Counted from the first letter of the stretch, positions 34,401-45,905 are shown. The stretch is 64,000 nucleotides of DNA from Perkinsus olseni (GCA_013115135.1 JABANP010000001.1:1-64000); one strand, 5' to 3'. Notes: generated by a model not told the origin, from the sequence alone. Made by a program: numbers and translations.

Positions 34401-35651
34401 ATTCCATGCTCGGCAAGCCCTGCTGCTGTATCCAGGTTCTGGGAGTGCCAGGCGATGAGGAGCCCATCCGATTGCCAGCGGCTCTCGTGGGTGAGTAGTG
34501 CCGCAGGTGTGCCCTAACAGCCCTCCGCCATGCCCCTCTCCCGTTCAGGTGTCTTCATCGGTCATAATAGTCAGAACTTGAAGGCCTTGGAGAGGGACTT
34601 TGGTGTTGGCCTCATGCTGGGTAAGTAGTCCTGGAATGACTTCGACACGATAGGTTCCATCTCCTTTATCGTCATCTCCCTCACCTCCCCTCATTGTTCC
34701 AAATCAGTTCCCTATGGCTGAGCCCAGGAGGTGGACCTACCGGCGTATCTGCCTTGAGGCTTCCTTTCAGCTTCGAGTCATCATTCTCTTTTTCTTGTGT
34801 TGAATTTGGTAGCGTGTGTTAGGTGCCACGGTCACGCCGGTACTTAGTGCTCCGGTCTAGGAATTCACTCGGCGATTGTTGGACACGTTGAATCGGCGTA
34901 TCTTTTATGAATCTTCCGGCTGCGCACAGCGTATCTTTTGTCAGACGGAAAGAAAGAGAGTGGTATCTTGGACCATCCGATCCTCTTCAGTGGATCCGAC
35001 GGAGCGATCCTCGAGGCGAAGCCCAAGCTTCGGGATTGGATTTCACGGTAGTGGAGGCCTCAGCGGTCATACCGCAATGCTTTGATGCTCTCTCAGACAG
35101 CTGGCCACGCCCCAGGGAGAACCCAATCTTGCGCAGATTCCAGGCTTTCCAGGTACTCACGAGGGGGCTTCCGTCATGGTAGTTCGTCCTTCGTGAAGTT
35201 TCATGGTCAGTTTTGGAAGAATTGTTGGCGGTGCTGTCGAATTTCCGACAGCTAGGTTCGACGCGGAGAGAGGAAATCGTGAAGTGTGGGTCGAGCATTC
35301 GTGACTGTCTCAGGCTTCCCGGGAGGCTTCCCTATTCCCGCGGCTCCTGGAGGAGCAGCTCCCTTCATGCCTATGGCCGCGGCTATGCCGATGATGGCGG
35401 GTATGATGGCGGCCGCTGCCCCTCCTCAAGGCATGATGGCTGCTGCGGCTGGGTATCCTCCTCAAATGCAGCAAGCATACATGCCACCTCCACCCGTGGC
35501 AGGACAGGTGGGAGTAGGGGTGCTGGAGAGGCGTAGAGTGTGGACTGTATGTGTGGTTCAGTACCAAGCTGCACCGATGGACCAAGCCTCGTGGCAGCTA
35601 CTCTATCAGCAGCGACTTCAACAGGAACAGATGAAGTACAATCAGCAGTAG
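31458..35651 (+). CDS. SF1: Branch-point-binding protein SF1/BBP, with extra KH domains
   Basis: Exon 1 (31458-31606) begins MSEEIISTDGGYQ and holds KRRKRDTRWGP, a U2AF-binding ULM-type motif. Then VDQLMKEIRLEDRTAKG, the diagnostic DIRPPSPPPT with YDQAGTRTNDRTTRVKKAM (SF1 RSPSPEPxY region), and the KH domain (IIIPQKKYPDVPFMAIIVGA, RGTNHKRLQ, SGCRIEIRGKG). Two zinc knuckles follow: CGLCQAMGHHASQC and CEICGDKGHATIDC. DQEYADLINNLAEE matches the short helix after the knuckles in SF1. Further exons give KH-like segments: SGAFIGPQGSNIKLLEGETG; QIQGPLGAIEQAKEKVREWL; VLGVPGDEEPIRLPAAL with GVFIGHNSQNLKALERDFG; and AILEAKPKLRDWIS. The tail is Met/Pro/Ala/Gln-rich. Role in the family: recognises the intron branch point with U2AF. 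The second half could instead be a separate multi-KH gene starting near 33,550. Confidence 0.8.
31795..31971. repeat. 32-bp tandem repeat in SF1 intron 1
   Basis: Five full 32-base units and a partial sixth, unit beginning TGTAGACATGATTGGTGTAT. Units 1, 4 and 5 are identical; units 2 and 3 carry a few changes. The array lies inside the unusually long first intron of the SF1 gene (31607-32026, about 420 nt). Confidence 0.9.
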
Positions 35652-35772
35652 CCGAGGACGCCGACGATCATCAACAGAACCATTGTCATACATTTCATTA
35701 TGAGCTGACGAGTTTTGAGCTTCAGTATGTGACTAGGGCGGGAGTTGGGGAAGTTGTGGTATTCGCGAGGAC

Positions 35773-37537
35773 GTGGCAGTTGTCTGGATTCCATCACTAT
35801 CGATGCTGCGTGAGAGCCTCTTGGTGCTTCGTGACCTTTCGACAGCACCATGGTCGGTATTGTTAACCTCTGGTCCCGTGTTAACTATATCGGTCATCCT
35901 CATCACGATTCTCCTCTTTTGTGCCCTCCACAAGCTGACGGTGCAGCAGAGGGTCTCCCTACATAAGAGAGGTAAGCCGGGAACATGCAGGGCCGTCGTA
36001 GTAGTTGTCGTTTCAGGGTGATGGTTCGGGCGAGGCCCAGAGCGAGGAGAAGTCAAAGGAGCATCCCTCTCGGTATCCGGCGGTGGACTATTGGCGAGGG
36101 ATGTGCATCAGCTTCGTCGTTATGTACCACATGGTTGGCAACTTCCGTATCAATGGTCTCATACCCAGCGGTTTTAGAGGGGTAAATTATTCCGATCCCT
36201 GCCCTAAGTGGAACTACTTTACCTTTTCCCTTTACTACGTGGTATTCCAGACTGCATGCCATCTGGGTAGGTTTGTATCGCCCTATCTCCACTACATCTT
36301 GTAAGCTCAGCATCACCCTCAACCTCTGGGCCACTGAAGCACGCTGATGGCCTCAGGTTCACCCCTTGCACCGTGTACTGCATTTGTTTGTGGTGGCGGG
36401 AGAGTCAGGTCGCTGGTGTGGCGATGCTGCAAGTATGTGTTGGTCTATCCCAAGCCCTGGCCAACAGAGGACGGGTTATCAAATGGAAGGGTGTATTCCA
36501 TCGCACGATCAAGCTGGCTCTGTTCGCCGTCATGCTCAGCGCTTATACGTGAGGCCTCAGGGGCTGCTCAATAAACCTGATTCTGGAACCGCATTTTGAG
36601 AGTGAAAATCAATCCCAGAATCGATTCTCAGTTTTGAGAATTAGTTCACCGAACAGTGGCTGGAGCGTAGATTCTGGCACCGTCCCTGTTGCGTAGATTC
36701 TATCGCTTCCTGAGTCCCCCATCGTTTTCGGAGCCCTCCACTGCATCTGTCTCAACAGTCTGCTCTGTCTACCCTTCGTTAAGGTACTGCCCTTCTCTGC
36801 TGCCATCACTGCCTAGCTCCTCCCTGTCAGTATCCTCACCTCGCCCTGCCTGGCTTCCTCTTCTGCCAACTCTATACCATGCTCATCGGTACCTTTCCCT
36901 TGGAGGTTGACATCGATCGTCCCTCCCTGGACGTCATGCCGTGGTGAGTGTTACCTCGTCATCCATCAGCTGCTCTCAGGTCTCTAGTTCAGGTTCAGCA
37001 ATCTCGGATTCTGCTTGCTGGGGGTCTGGCTGCACGACCGTCAAGTCCACACGGTCGAGTCTCTGCGCCTCTTCCCCTTCCGAACCCGAGTTCCATTCGA
37101 AGAGTCTGTTTTCTGCACGCTCGGCCGATGGGTGAGCCGCGCATCCGCTTCTACCAGTATTGGGGGAATCGGGTCCATCGTTGGGGATATGGTTGATGCA
37201 AGAGTAGCCGTCGGAACAAACTCGAACTAGCTCTCGATATCGATCAGTCTGGACTAAAGGAGTGGATAATCTAACCCACCCGAACCAGTGGACTTTGGCG
37301 AGTACTTTGCACGCATGCCCACTTCTCTGCCTGTAACGAGGCGACCCACAATCTGGCTGTCTACTATTAGACAGTCAGGAAAATGAGAAAAAATCAGGAG
37401 CCCTCGTCATAAACTCCTACAAGACGGGTTTTAACTTGGTCTCATTTCAGTCCTTGGTGGTCTACCTCTGCCATGAGATGGTGTTCGTGCCTTTGACCCT
37501 CGCAGTGAAGCAGTGGAAACCCCAAGCGGTGGCATGA
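35773..37537 (+). CDS. HGSNAT/DUF1624 membrane acyltransferase, paralogue 1
   Basis: Exon 1 (start MAVVWIPSLSMLRES) has one membrane segment (LTISVILITILLFCALH). After an intron (GTAAGC to TTTCAG), exon 2 gives SRYPAVDYWRGMCISFVVMY with the family Arg-Pro/Asp-x-x-RG signature and a His two residues on. Later exons: YCICLWWRESQVAGVAML, IVFGALHCICLNSLLCLPF, FCQLYTMLIGTFPLEVDIDR with DVMPW, FSNLGFCLLGVWLHDRQ, and a last exon SLVVYLCHEMVF ending KPQAVA and stop at 37537. Family knowledge: DUF1624/HGSNAT proteins are polytopic acyltransferases, the human member acetylating heparan sulfate glucosamine from cytosolic acetyl-CoA. The acceptor here is unknown. This is the most divergent member: the usual GRH before the last exon is GRW. 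Confidence 0.7.
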
Positions 37538-37763
37538 TGGCGATGTGAAGTTTCTTTTGATCGCTCCGCTCAAGTTGACTATTTTTTATTCCTCATTTGA
37601 TCACTAGCAACGATGAAGTTAACTTTCTGATTATCATTTGTCCTTCTGGCGCTGTAGTTGGTGAAATTGTGGTACCCGCCAGACTGAGGAGGCTATCACA
37701 ATCCTGCTGCTGCTGTTGTCAGCCCGTCGCCTTAGACACGCTTAGGGAAGGGTTTTCTTACCA

Positions 37764-39121
37764 ATGAGCACTCCTACCAACAGTCTCTCTTCGGACTTGG
37801 GCGTCCTGATGATAGCGGGCTGCACGATGACTGCCAGCCTTAGTCTGGTGCATTGGCTGTCCATAGACGAGAGGGCTCGCTTTAAGCGTGCCTGGACTGA
37901 CTACGAGCAGGTCAGGGTCAGCCGTGGTCGCTCAGTAGATGCGCACGATTTTTTTCTTCAGATTCCGGCAAGAGACGGTATGGAAGAGGAGATGAGCGTC
38001 CTGGGTGAAGAGGACTCGAAAAGGCGGCGAGGTCCAAAGCCTCGGGCGCCTTTCATCGACTTTTTGCGGGGGCTCAGTCTGGCCTTTATCGTATCCTTCC
38101 ACTTTATGTGGGACCTCCGTGAGTTCCACTTCCTTCCGCACGCGCCCCCGCTGGACAAGGCCGGGGGATTGCCAATAAGAAATTACCTATTTTTTATCGT
38201 CTACTTTGCCATCTCCTTCACCTCCTTCATCCTCGCCTGCCTCTACTCGCCGTACCTGGGCTATGCAGTGTGAGTGGGTGGTATCCAGACGTCCGTGAAG
38301 TACCATGGTGAACCTTAGATACGCTCCCGTGGTCACGTACTGCATCTACAGTATGTGGTGGGAGTCGCAAGTGTCGGGTGTATGTCTGATAATGATATGC
38401 CTTGGGATGTCCCAGGCGCTGGTACATCGAAATGGTATAGTCTGGAAGGAAGTTGTCACCAAGGGCCGCCAAACTGAGCGCCCTTGCGGCACTCATCACT
38501 GCGCTCTCGTGAGGGAACTGAAGCAAGCGTTCTCTGTGTTCCGATGCTTCCTTTGGCAGGCTGTGGTTCACTCCCAATCAGTGGGTTTACTTCGGCGCGG
38601 TGCACTGTCTCTGCCTCAACAGTCTGCTTACAGTTCCCTTCGCGAGGGTGAGTTCCTCTCCCCAACTCACTTCAGGATTGTCGTTACCTCATCTGTGCTT
38701 TAGCGACCCCAGGCGGCCCTGCTTGGCTTCCTATTCATACAGTCCTACACCATGGCCTTTGGAGCATGCCCACTCGAAGTACCGCTCGACTGGCCCACCC
38801 TTGATGTCATGCCTTGGTAGAACTCTTGTTCCCATCCGCTACCGGGTTCGCACCTGCCGCCCCTTTGTAGGTTCCACAACTTCGGCTACTGTCTACTGGG
38901 TGTGTGGCTTTACAGCAAGGGCCTCCACAAGTTGGCCTCGATCAGCGGGATACCAGGGACCCGCGTTTACTTAGAAGACACCGTTCTCACTACATTCGGC
39001 CGTCACGTGAGTCACCTGTTGTCAATGCTATGCGCCACTGTTGTTGTCTCAGTCCCTCATAATTTACCTGCTCCATCAAGGTCTACTGTTCCCAATCGTG
39101 TACGGCGTCTCTCTGCTATAG
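37764..39121 (+). CDS. HGSNAT/DUF1624 membrane acyltransferase, paralogue 2, frameshifted
   Basis: Starts MSTPTNSLSSDLGVLMIAG. The signature is RAPFIDFLRGLSLAFIVSFH. Exons follow the same plan: YAPVVTYCIYSMWWESQVSG with VCLIMICLGMSQALVH; VYFGAVHCLCLNSLLTVPFA; AALLGFLFIQSYTMAFG with DVMPW; FHNFGYCLLGVWLYSKGLHK with TTFGRH; and SLIIYLLHQGLLFPIVYG, stop 39121. Exon 2 is 66 nt from the conserved TGG to the donor instead of the 62 or 65 seen in paralogues, and the downstream exons only fit if one base is removed, within the GGGCCGCC run at 38463-38470. So it is either a recent pseudogene or a one-base sequence error. A 35-nt in-frame intron probably lies at 37925-37970. Confidence 0.7.
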
Positions 39122-39478
39122 GCTGACATCCTTGCTTGTTGCGTTCCCTTATATTATGATAATGCAGCGGAAGTATGGTAGGGTTGTGTTGTGTTGTGAG
39201 TGAGAGTAAATCGTTCGGTATGCCAGCTCGGACCGTAACGTTCTCATGTAACGAGGGTTTGATCTATGCTCCCATCCGCATCCGCCCTATCGCTGAGAGC
39301 CCCCCCTCTCGTCACTGCTGACAGCGTCTTTTGATGCTGCTCCCCTGCTCCCCGTCGTTAGCCCAGCCCGTAGTCTCAGTGTTTTGACACCCGAAGTGCT
39401 CTCAAGTCCGTCAATGGTGTTTGTACCACTTTGTATAGGAAAGAGCATTTACGCAGATTGTTGTAGAACTTTTTACAC

Positions 39479-40880
39479 ATGCCGTCCACGGACTTAAAGT
39501 TCTTGGACCCCACCACGTACATGGAGACAGATGCGTGGGAGAATTTCTCCCTTCCCTCTGTCAAGTCAGCTCTCGTTCTAACAGTCCTTGGTTCGGTCAT
39601 CTCCTGCGGTCTTTGTACCTTTCACTATCTCACACGGAGAGAACGAGCAGCTCACAAGGGGGCACTTGAGGGCTTCGACCCAGTGTCGAACATTGAGAAG
39701 GGGCAGGCTGCCGCTGTTGATGGTGATGATGATAGTAGCGATGTGGTTGGTGGTGGAAGGGTGGTAGCCAAACCGCGGTATCCAGCAGTGGACTACCTCA
39801 GAGGCCTGTGTCTAATGTTTATTGTTACATTTCACTTGTTGTGGGCCCTTACCGATTTTGGTTTCCTACCCCGCTTTCCTACGAAAGTCTCCTTCAACTT
39901 TCCCGTGTCCAACTACGTCTACTTCGCTGCCTTCTATAGCGTGTCATTCACTTGGGCGAATCTTCTCTTCATATTCATCCACCCATACCTCTACTATCTG
40001 ATGTGAGGCTGTGCAGCTCTATCATCGCGTTATCACATCCGCGCTTCGACCTCAGATTCTCCATCGCTACACTACTATGCATCTACATACTGTGTTGGGA
40101 ATCGGAGATATCGGGAGTATGCCTGATAATGCTATGCGTGGGGATATCCTTGGCGATAGTTCACGAGGATAGAGTTAAGTGGAGGAATGTCATCATTCGA
40201 ACGCTGAAACTAGGAGTCGCTGCCGGGGCTCTCAGCGCGATAACGTAATCACCATCGTGAAGGAAGACGACCACTCTTTATGGTTCATAACAGGTATACG
40301 TTTATGCCTAGGAGCCCGATCTACTTCGGCGCTATCCACTGCATAACGCTCAATACCCTGCTCACCATGTTCTTCATCAGAGTGAGTCGTTGTGTGTCCT
40401 CTATTCGATAAGACGCCACTCGGTTTCTATTCAGGTACCTCGCGTAGCCCTTCTCGGCTTCATCTGTATTCAACTATACACCATCATGGTCGGCCGCTTC
40501 CCTCTTGAAGTCCCCACCAACCGTCCTACAGTTGATGTCATCCCATGGTCACCCCACAATCTATCGACTTTGGTCTGGAGAAGCTTCCCCTCAGGTTCCA
40601 CAACCTCGGGTACTGTTTGCTCGGCCTCTGGCTTCACAGCGTGGGGGCTCACAAGATTGCGGTGGTCGAGATCATACCGGGGAAGCCTATACACTTGGAA
40701 GACACGGTCTTCACTTTTTTCGGCCGTCATGTGAGTTCATCGCTGCTCCCCATTCGAAGCCGGGGTGCTCAAGACCTTATCGGGGTGTCCTTATCGGTCT
40801 CTCCTCAGTCCCTGACGGTCTACCTGGCCCATATGATTCCTGTACTGCTAATACTTGCAATCTTTGTCTACTCTCAGTGA
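39479..40880 (+). CDS. HGSNAT/DUF1624 membrane acyltransferase, paralogue 3
   Basis: Starts MPSTDLKFLDPTTYMETDAW. Membrane segment ALVLTVLGSVISCGLCTFHY, an acidic loop (VDGDDDSSDVVGGG), then RYPAVDYLRGLCLMFIVTFH. Exon 2 from about 40062 gives TLLCIYILCWESEISGVCLI; exon 3 IYFGAIHCITLNTLLTMFF; exon 4 VALLGFICIQLYTIMVGRFP with DVIPW; exon 5 FHNLGYCLLGLWLHSVGAHK with FGRH; last exon SLTVYLAHMIPVLLILAIF, stop at 40880. All reading frames join cleanly, so this copy looks intact. Roughly nine membrane segments expected. Near-twin of paralogue 4. Confidence 0.78.
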
Positions 40881-41481
40881 CAGGCCTTCAGGGCCATTCA
40901 GTCATTCTGCGTCTTACCCACTTACTGCTGAACCGTATGTGGTGTTGTGGAGCAGTTGTGGGTCAGAATTTCCGGGTCGAGTCTGTTGTTGGGGCAACAC
41001 GAGTCAACGCAATTCGTATGCCAAGTTCCTCTCATAATACTCATCTTGTGGCTGACGAGAACTTACACAAGTGGCTAACTCCAGGACTCGGGGGCGATGC
41101 ACGGATGATGTCGAGGACCTCACACTCAGTGGTCCTTTCTGTTGCACGATTTCTCACAACCACCGTGGATCATTCATGAATACAACGATCCAGATAAGGA
41201 TGGATTATCGTGCTTCATTAGGGGGTCCTCTTTCATTCCGACGTTTTCGGGTTGAGACTTGGTATACTACTACATGGGTCCATCGACACCCTATGAACTT
41301 CGGCTCCCATCACTCAGCGGTGGGTGAGAACTGGGGAACTGGCTCGAAGTAGTCGCCAAGTAGTCTTAGGAAGTACAGTGTGAATGGGGTCTCTAGATGC
41401 AGGTTGGTTCTGAGGAGATTGTATAATACTGCCGATGAGATAGTGCTGCTCATCATCAAGTAGTTGCCACTTGATGATGAG

Positions 41482-41925
41482 TCAATTATTGGGAGAGTGG
41501 TGACCTACTACTTCCACAAGGACTATGTTTCTATCATAATAGGAGCCTACTGGGTACCACTCCTCGCCCAACACTAGTTGATAACAGGGGATGAGTCCCT
41601 GAGCCTGTGAGAGGCTATCGCGGAGGGCAGTTCGCGAAGTCTGGAGCAGTCCGTGACGATAACTGAATTCAGGACCCTCCGGGAACTCCTCGGAATTGCC
41701 CCCCGACCCTCTTCGAAGGAGCCTTCCGATTCGGCTGCTCCTTGTAACGGACTTTCTGCTGCAACTCTGTTTGCTGGGCTTTCGAGGCGGGCTGTCTTGA
41801 TGCTGGATAAGAGTGTCTGTAGGGGAACTGTTCATGAGATGAGTGTATCTTGAATCAAGATTCTTGAGTCTGCCGGACTTGTTCAAGCACGGGTCGGTTG
41901 CTCCAGGCCTCGAGAAGGCTCTCAC
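41482..41925 (-). CDS. Hypothetical ORF between paralogues 3 and 4
   Basis: A 147-codon minus frame ending ALRDSLSQAQGLIPCYQLVL then GEEWYPVGSYYDRNIVLVE. The C-terminal third looks protein-like; the N-terminal part is Ser/Arg-rich and may be noncoding. It is the only minus-strand candidate inside the acyltransferase array. Not recognised. The rest of 40881-42319 shows no gene. Confidence 0.25.
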   Translation of the reverse strand: MRAFSRPGATDPCLNKSGRLKNLDSRYTHLMNSSPTDTLIQHQDSPPRKPSKQSCSRKSVTRSSRIGRLLRRGSGGNSEEFPEGPEFSYRHGLLQTSRTALRDSLSQAQGLIPCYQLVLGEEWYPVGSYYDRNIVLVEVVGHHSPNN

Positions 41926-42319
41926 AGGAGAGCAGTCCCTCAGCCGTCAGGGACGCGGTCGGTGAGAACACGCAGCTAGAGGCCGCTAGCCCGTCTCGCT
42001 CATACGCGTCACCGCCCAGCTGCCGCGTCACAGCCTTTGGCGTCTCCTTCGACTGCTGCTACAGGCTTTCCCTTAGCGCCTACATCTTAATTCTTCGGTG
42101 GAGTTCGCTTTGCTCATGGCTCGCAGTTTTGTCAGGCTTCACTTTCACTTCACTTCCGGTTGGGTAACCCAGTGCACGGTCTCACCTGGCCTATAATCGA
42201 ATCATAGGCCTATCGAGGAGACAACTCGCCTAAGAGGGAGCCGCGCGGTCACGCTGAGCATGACTCAATACACCAGCCATATCTTTGTAGTTTACCTTTC
42301 CGTCCCGACCAACTCCTGT

Positions 42320-43713
42320 ATGCCACAGCCAGACTTAGTTTTTATAGACCCCGTTACCTTCACCGACGGCGAGGTTTGGAAGGGGTTCTCCCTTCCCTCT
42401 GTCAAGTCAGCTCTCGTTCTAACAGTCCTTGGTTCGGTCATCTCCTGCGGTCTTTGTACCGTTCACTATCTCACACGGAGAGAACGAGCAGCTCACAAGG
42501 GGGCACTTGAGGGCTTCGACCCGGTGTCGAACATTGAGAAGGGGCAGGCCGCTGTTGATGGTGATGATGATACCGATGTGGTTGGTGGTGGAAGAGTGGT
42601 AGCCAAACCGCGGTATCCAGCAGTGGACTACCTCAGAGGCTTCTGCATTCTGCAGGTCGTTATATTCCACTTGATTTGGGCGCTCACTGATTTCGATCTA
42701 CTCCCCACCTTCCCAATGAAAGGGGGGTTTAATCTTCCGGTCACCAACTACCTGTACTTCGGAGCGATCTATATTATTACAATCACTTGGATGTACTTCA
42801 CTTTCAATATCCACCCGTACATCCCCTATTTCGTGTAGGATTGCCCAGCTTCACTACGGTTCTGTGTAATCCGTGCTTCGACCTCAGATACTGTGTCGCT
42901 ACACTACTATGCATCTACATACTGTGTTGGGAATCGGAGATATCGGGAGTATGCCTGATAATGCTATGTGTGGGGATATCCTTGGCGATAGTTCACGAGG
43001 ATAGAGTTAAATGGAGGAATGTCATCATTCGAACGCTGAAACTAGGAGTCGCTGCCGGGGCTATCAGTGCGATAACGTAATCACGATCGTGAAGGGAGAG
43101 GACCGCCCTTCATGCTTCATAAACAGGTATACTTTTATGCCTAGGAGCCCGATCTACTTCGGCGCTATCCACTGCATAACGCTGAATACCCTGCTCACCA
43201 TGTTCTTCATCAGAGTCAGTCGTTGTGTATCCTCAATTCGATGAGACTCCACTCGGTTTCTATTCAGGTACCTCGCGTAGCCCTTCTCGGCTTCATCTGT
43301 ATTCAACTATACACCATCATGGTCGGCCGCTTCCCTCTTGAAGTCCCCACCAACCGTCCTACAGTCGATGTCATCCCATGGTCACCCCACAATCTACCGA
43401 CTTTGGTCTGGAAAAGCTTCCCCTCAGGTTCCACAACCTCGGATACTGTTTGCTCGGCCTCTGGCTTCACAGCGTGGGGGCTCACAAGATTGCGGTGGTC
43501 GAGCTCATACCGGGGAAGCCTATACACTTGGAAGACACGGTCTTCACTTTTTTCGGCCGTCATGTGAGTTCATCGCTGCTCCCCAGTCGAAGCCGGGGTG
43601 CTCAAGACCTTATCGGGGCGTCCTTATCGGTCTCTCCTCAGTCCCTGACGGTCTACCTGGCCCATATGATTCCTGTACTGCTAATACTTGCAATCTTTGT
43701 CTACTCTCAGTGA
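42320..43713 (+). CDS. HGSNAT/DUF1624 membrane acyltransferase, paralogue 4
   Basis: Start chosen at 42320 (MPQPDLVFIDPVTFTDG) by alignment with paralogue 3; the frame is open further upstream. Then the same ALVLTVLGSVISCGLCTVHY segment and RYPAVDYLRGFCILQVVIFH. From 42896 to the stop at 43713 it matches paralogue 3 at a constant offset of 2833 bases, introns included. Between the VDYLRG motif and the end of exon 1 it is clearly different (LIWALTDFDLLPTFPMKG). Frames join without breaks. A recent duplicate with a divergent segment. Confidence 0.78.
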
Positions 43714-44107
43714 CCAGTTCAATCGGCCCTTCGTTCAATCATTCCCTTTTCTTGCGACATTACCCCCGACCCAGCTGTGGTGTTAGCGAGCTCCAGGTTG
43801 ACGTCGCTGTCACCCTCCGCTCCCTTCGGATCTACTCAGTTGGTTGGAGTTTACTCTTGCGGCTTCCGAGCTAGCAGATCTTCATAAGCCTGTCGTTTCG
43901 GAGACTAAGCTCCAGGCATTTCTTGACCCCCCCCGTGTTGCCACTTAGACGCGTGCATACCAACTCTTACTGAACGGGCAGAAGTATAACTGAGAAGGGA
44001 TCATGCTAATCGTAGTATACCATCACTACCCATTGAGTCAACCCAACCCCCACTGCTGCTGCTCAACCCATTCACGGCTTCCCTTTCGGCAGTTTTCTAT
44101 TGTTTCA

Positions 44108-45905
44108 ATGGATGACCATCCAGGAGCCCATTCAATATCCCTCCTTTCTCGAGGGCAGCAGCTCGTGCTCTTCGCTTGCTGCGTATTTTTCTCTGCAAGC
44201 CTTGTGGTGCTGCACCGTATCACTCGTAGTGAGCGACAGTGGAGGTTGAAAGAATACGAGATGGTCCCCATCAAGGACTCTGAAGAGCTACGCGAGGGTT
44301 CTACCGAGACAAGGCGTTCAACCGACAGTCCTGCGAAGGCCCGGTACCCCTTCATAGACTTCCTCCGTGGTTTATGCATATCCTTCGTGGTCGCCTTCCA
44401 TCTCCTCTTCCTTTGCCGAGAGAGTAATCTACTTCCACTCGACACGTGGGTTGATAAAACCGTAGGATTGCCCTTGCTGGACTATGCAAAATTCATTCTC
44501 TATTTCATTGTGACCTTCGTCCTTGGCTATGGAGGTTACCTCATAACGCCTTATATGGCTTATATCATGTAAGTCATGCACCAGCGGCTGCTGGGGCATT
44601 CTGAGGGCTCCGCCGCTGCTTCAAGTGTTATCCATTTCCCCGCTCGGTTCGCCAGGCTTTTGGATTCTCGTAGCCAAACCACTGAACCAACCAAGATTCG
44701 ATAGATCCTCCTAGGCATAGCTTGAGAACTACCTCGCCTCCCGTGAATCCGGACGATGGCTTTCTCTAACAGTCTTCGTCCTATCAATATTCTCCTATCA
44801 GTAGACCATACGGGACTCATGGTCTGCCGGAAGGGAGTGTGCTTTGAAATAAGCTCATCTGGTATTGACGGTCTTCTGTCGTATCACTCACAGTTGCTAA
44901 GCTCCGGGCATAGTGTGCGGGTTTAAGGCCATCGCCGACAGTACGGCTTAGTTTGACTAGCACAGGATTGGTGTGCATCGCTCCGCCTGCTGCTCCTCAG
45001 TTACGGGCCAGTTGTCACTCTATGCATTTATTCTTATTGGTGGGTGGCGCAGATATCGGGAGTATGCCTGATAATGCTGTGTATGGGTATGTCCCAGGCG
45101 ACTATACACGAGAATGGTATCAACTACCGCAGTGTCGGTCGTAGAGCAGTAAAGTTGGGTATCGTCGCCGCCAGCATCACCCTTATCACGTGAGTCAGCC
45201 GTGCGCTGTAGCACTGTGGAGGTCTTCATCAGGTATGTTCTCAATCGGGAGGAGTTCATCTACTTCGGGGCAATACACTGTATCCTAGTCAACAGTCTTT
45301 TAACTGTACCATTCACACGAGTAAGTTGTGAGTTCAGCAGTGACACCCCTCTACGGGCTCTATTCTAGAGAGGATTCTGATTCTCTAGAGGACTGTGTCA
45401 CTATGGCGTTTCAGATTCCGCGAGCTGCTTTAATCGGCTTCCTTCTCATCCAAGGCTACACTATGAAGTGGGGGACAGCCCCAGTAGAGGTACCGCAGGA
45501 TATTCCAACCCTAGACGTTATCCCGTGGTGAGTTGCAGGAGGAGCGTCTCTTGATGCTTCAACGGAACTGGTTAACAACTCCCTCTGTGCTCAGGTTTCA
45601 TAATTTCGGCTACTGCCTGCTCGGGGTGTGGTTGCACAGTAGAGGGCTCCATAAGGTGGAGTCGATAACGATCCTACCTGGCAGGCCGGCTGCTTTGGAG
45701 GGCACCGTCTTCACGACCTTCGGTCGCCACGTAAGCTTCGTCTTGGGTTGCATCTTCTACCACATCTTCGTCTCATCGTTTTTTCATCCTCGCTGCCGCA
45801 CTGGTTGTTGTGGCCTCCATTCATCCCTTTCAGTGCCTGGCTATATACTTGGGCCATATGCTCATCGTCCTTCCCGTCGTGTGGGCCGTCTCCACGGGAG
45901 CCTAA
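44108..45905 (+). CDS. HGSNAT/DUF1624 membrane acyltransferase, paralogue 5
   Basis: Start chosen at 44108 (MDDHPGAHSISLLSRGQQLV); an upstream in-frame Met at 44003 would add 35 poorly conserved residues. Signature: RYPFIDFLRGLCISFVVAFH. Intron 1 is long here (about 430 nt, 44571-45000). Exon 2 (45001-45189): YGPVVTLCIYSYWWVAQISG then VCLIMLCMGMSQATIH. Exon 3: FIYFGAIHCILVNSLLTVPF. Exon 4: AALIGFLLIQGYTMKWG with DVIPW. Exon 5: FHNFGYCLLGVWLHSRGLHK with FGRH. Last exon: CLAIYLGHMLIVLPVVW, stop at 45905. More similar to paralogue 2 than to 3/4. Intron positions are shared with all the others. Confidence 0.78.

Noticed and set aside
40505..41179. 224-codon plus ORF overlapping paralogue 3 (and its copy at 43338-43874)
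   Set aside because: It reads through introns and the coding exons of the acyltransferase in another frame; no independent support.
42260..42319. Upstream start for acyltransferase paralogue 4
   Set aside because: The extra 20 codons have no counterpart in paralogue 3, whose N-terminus aligns with the Met at 42320.
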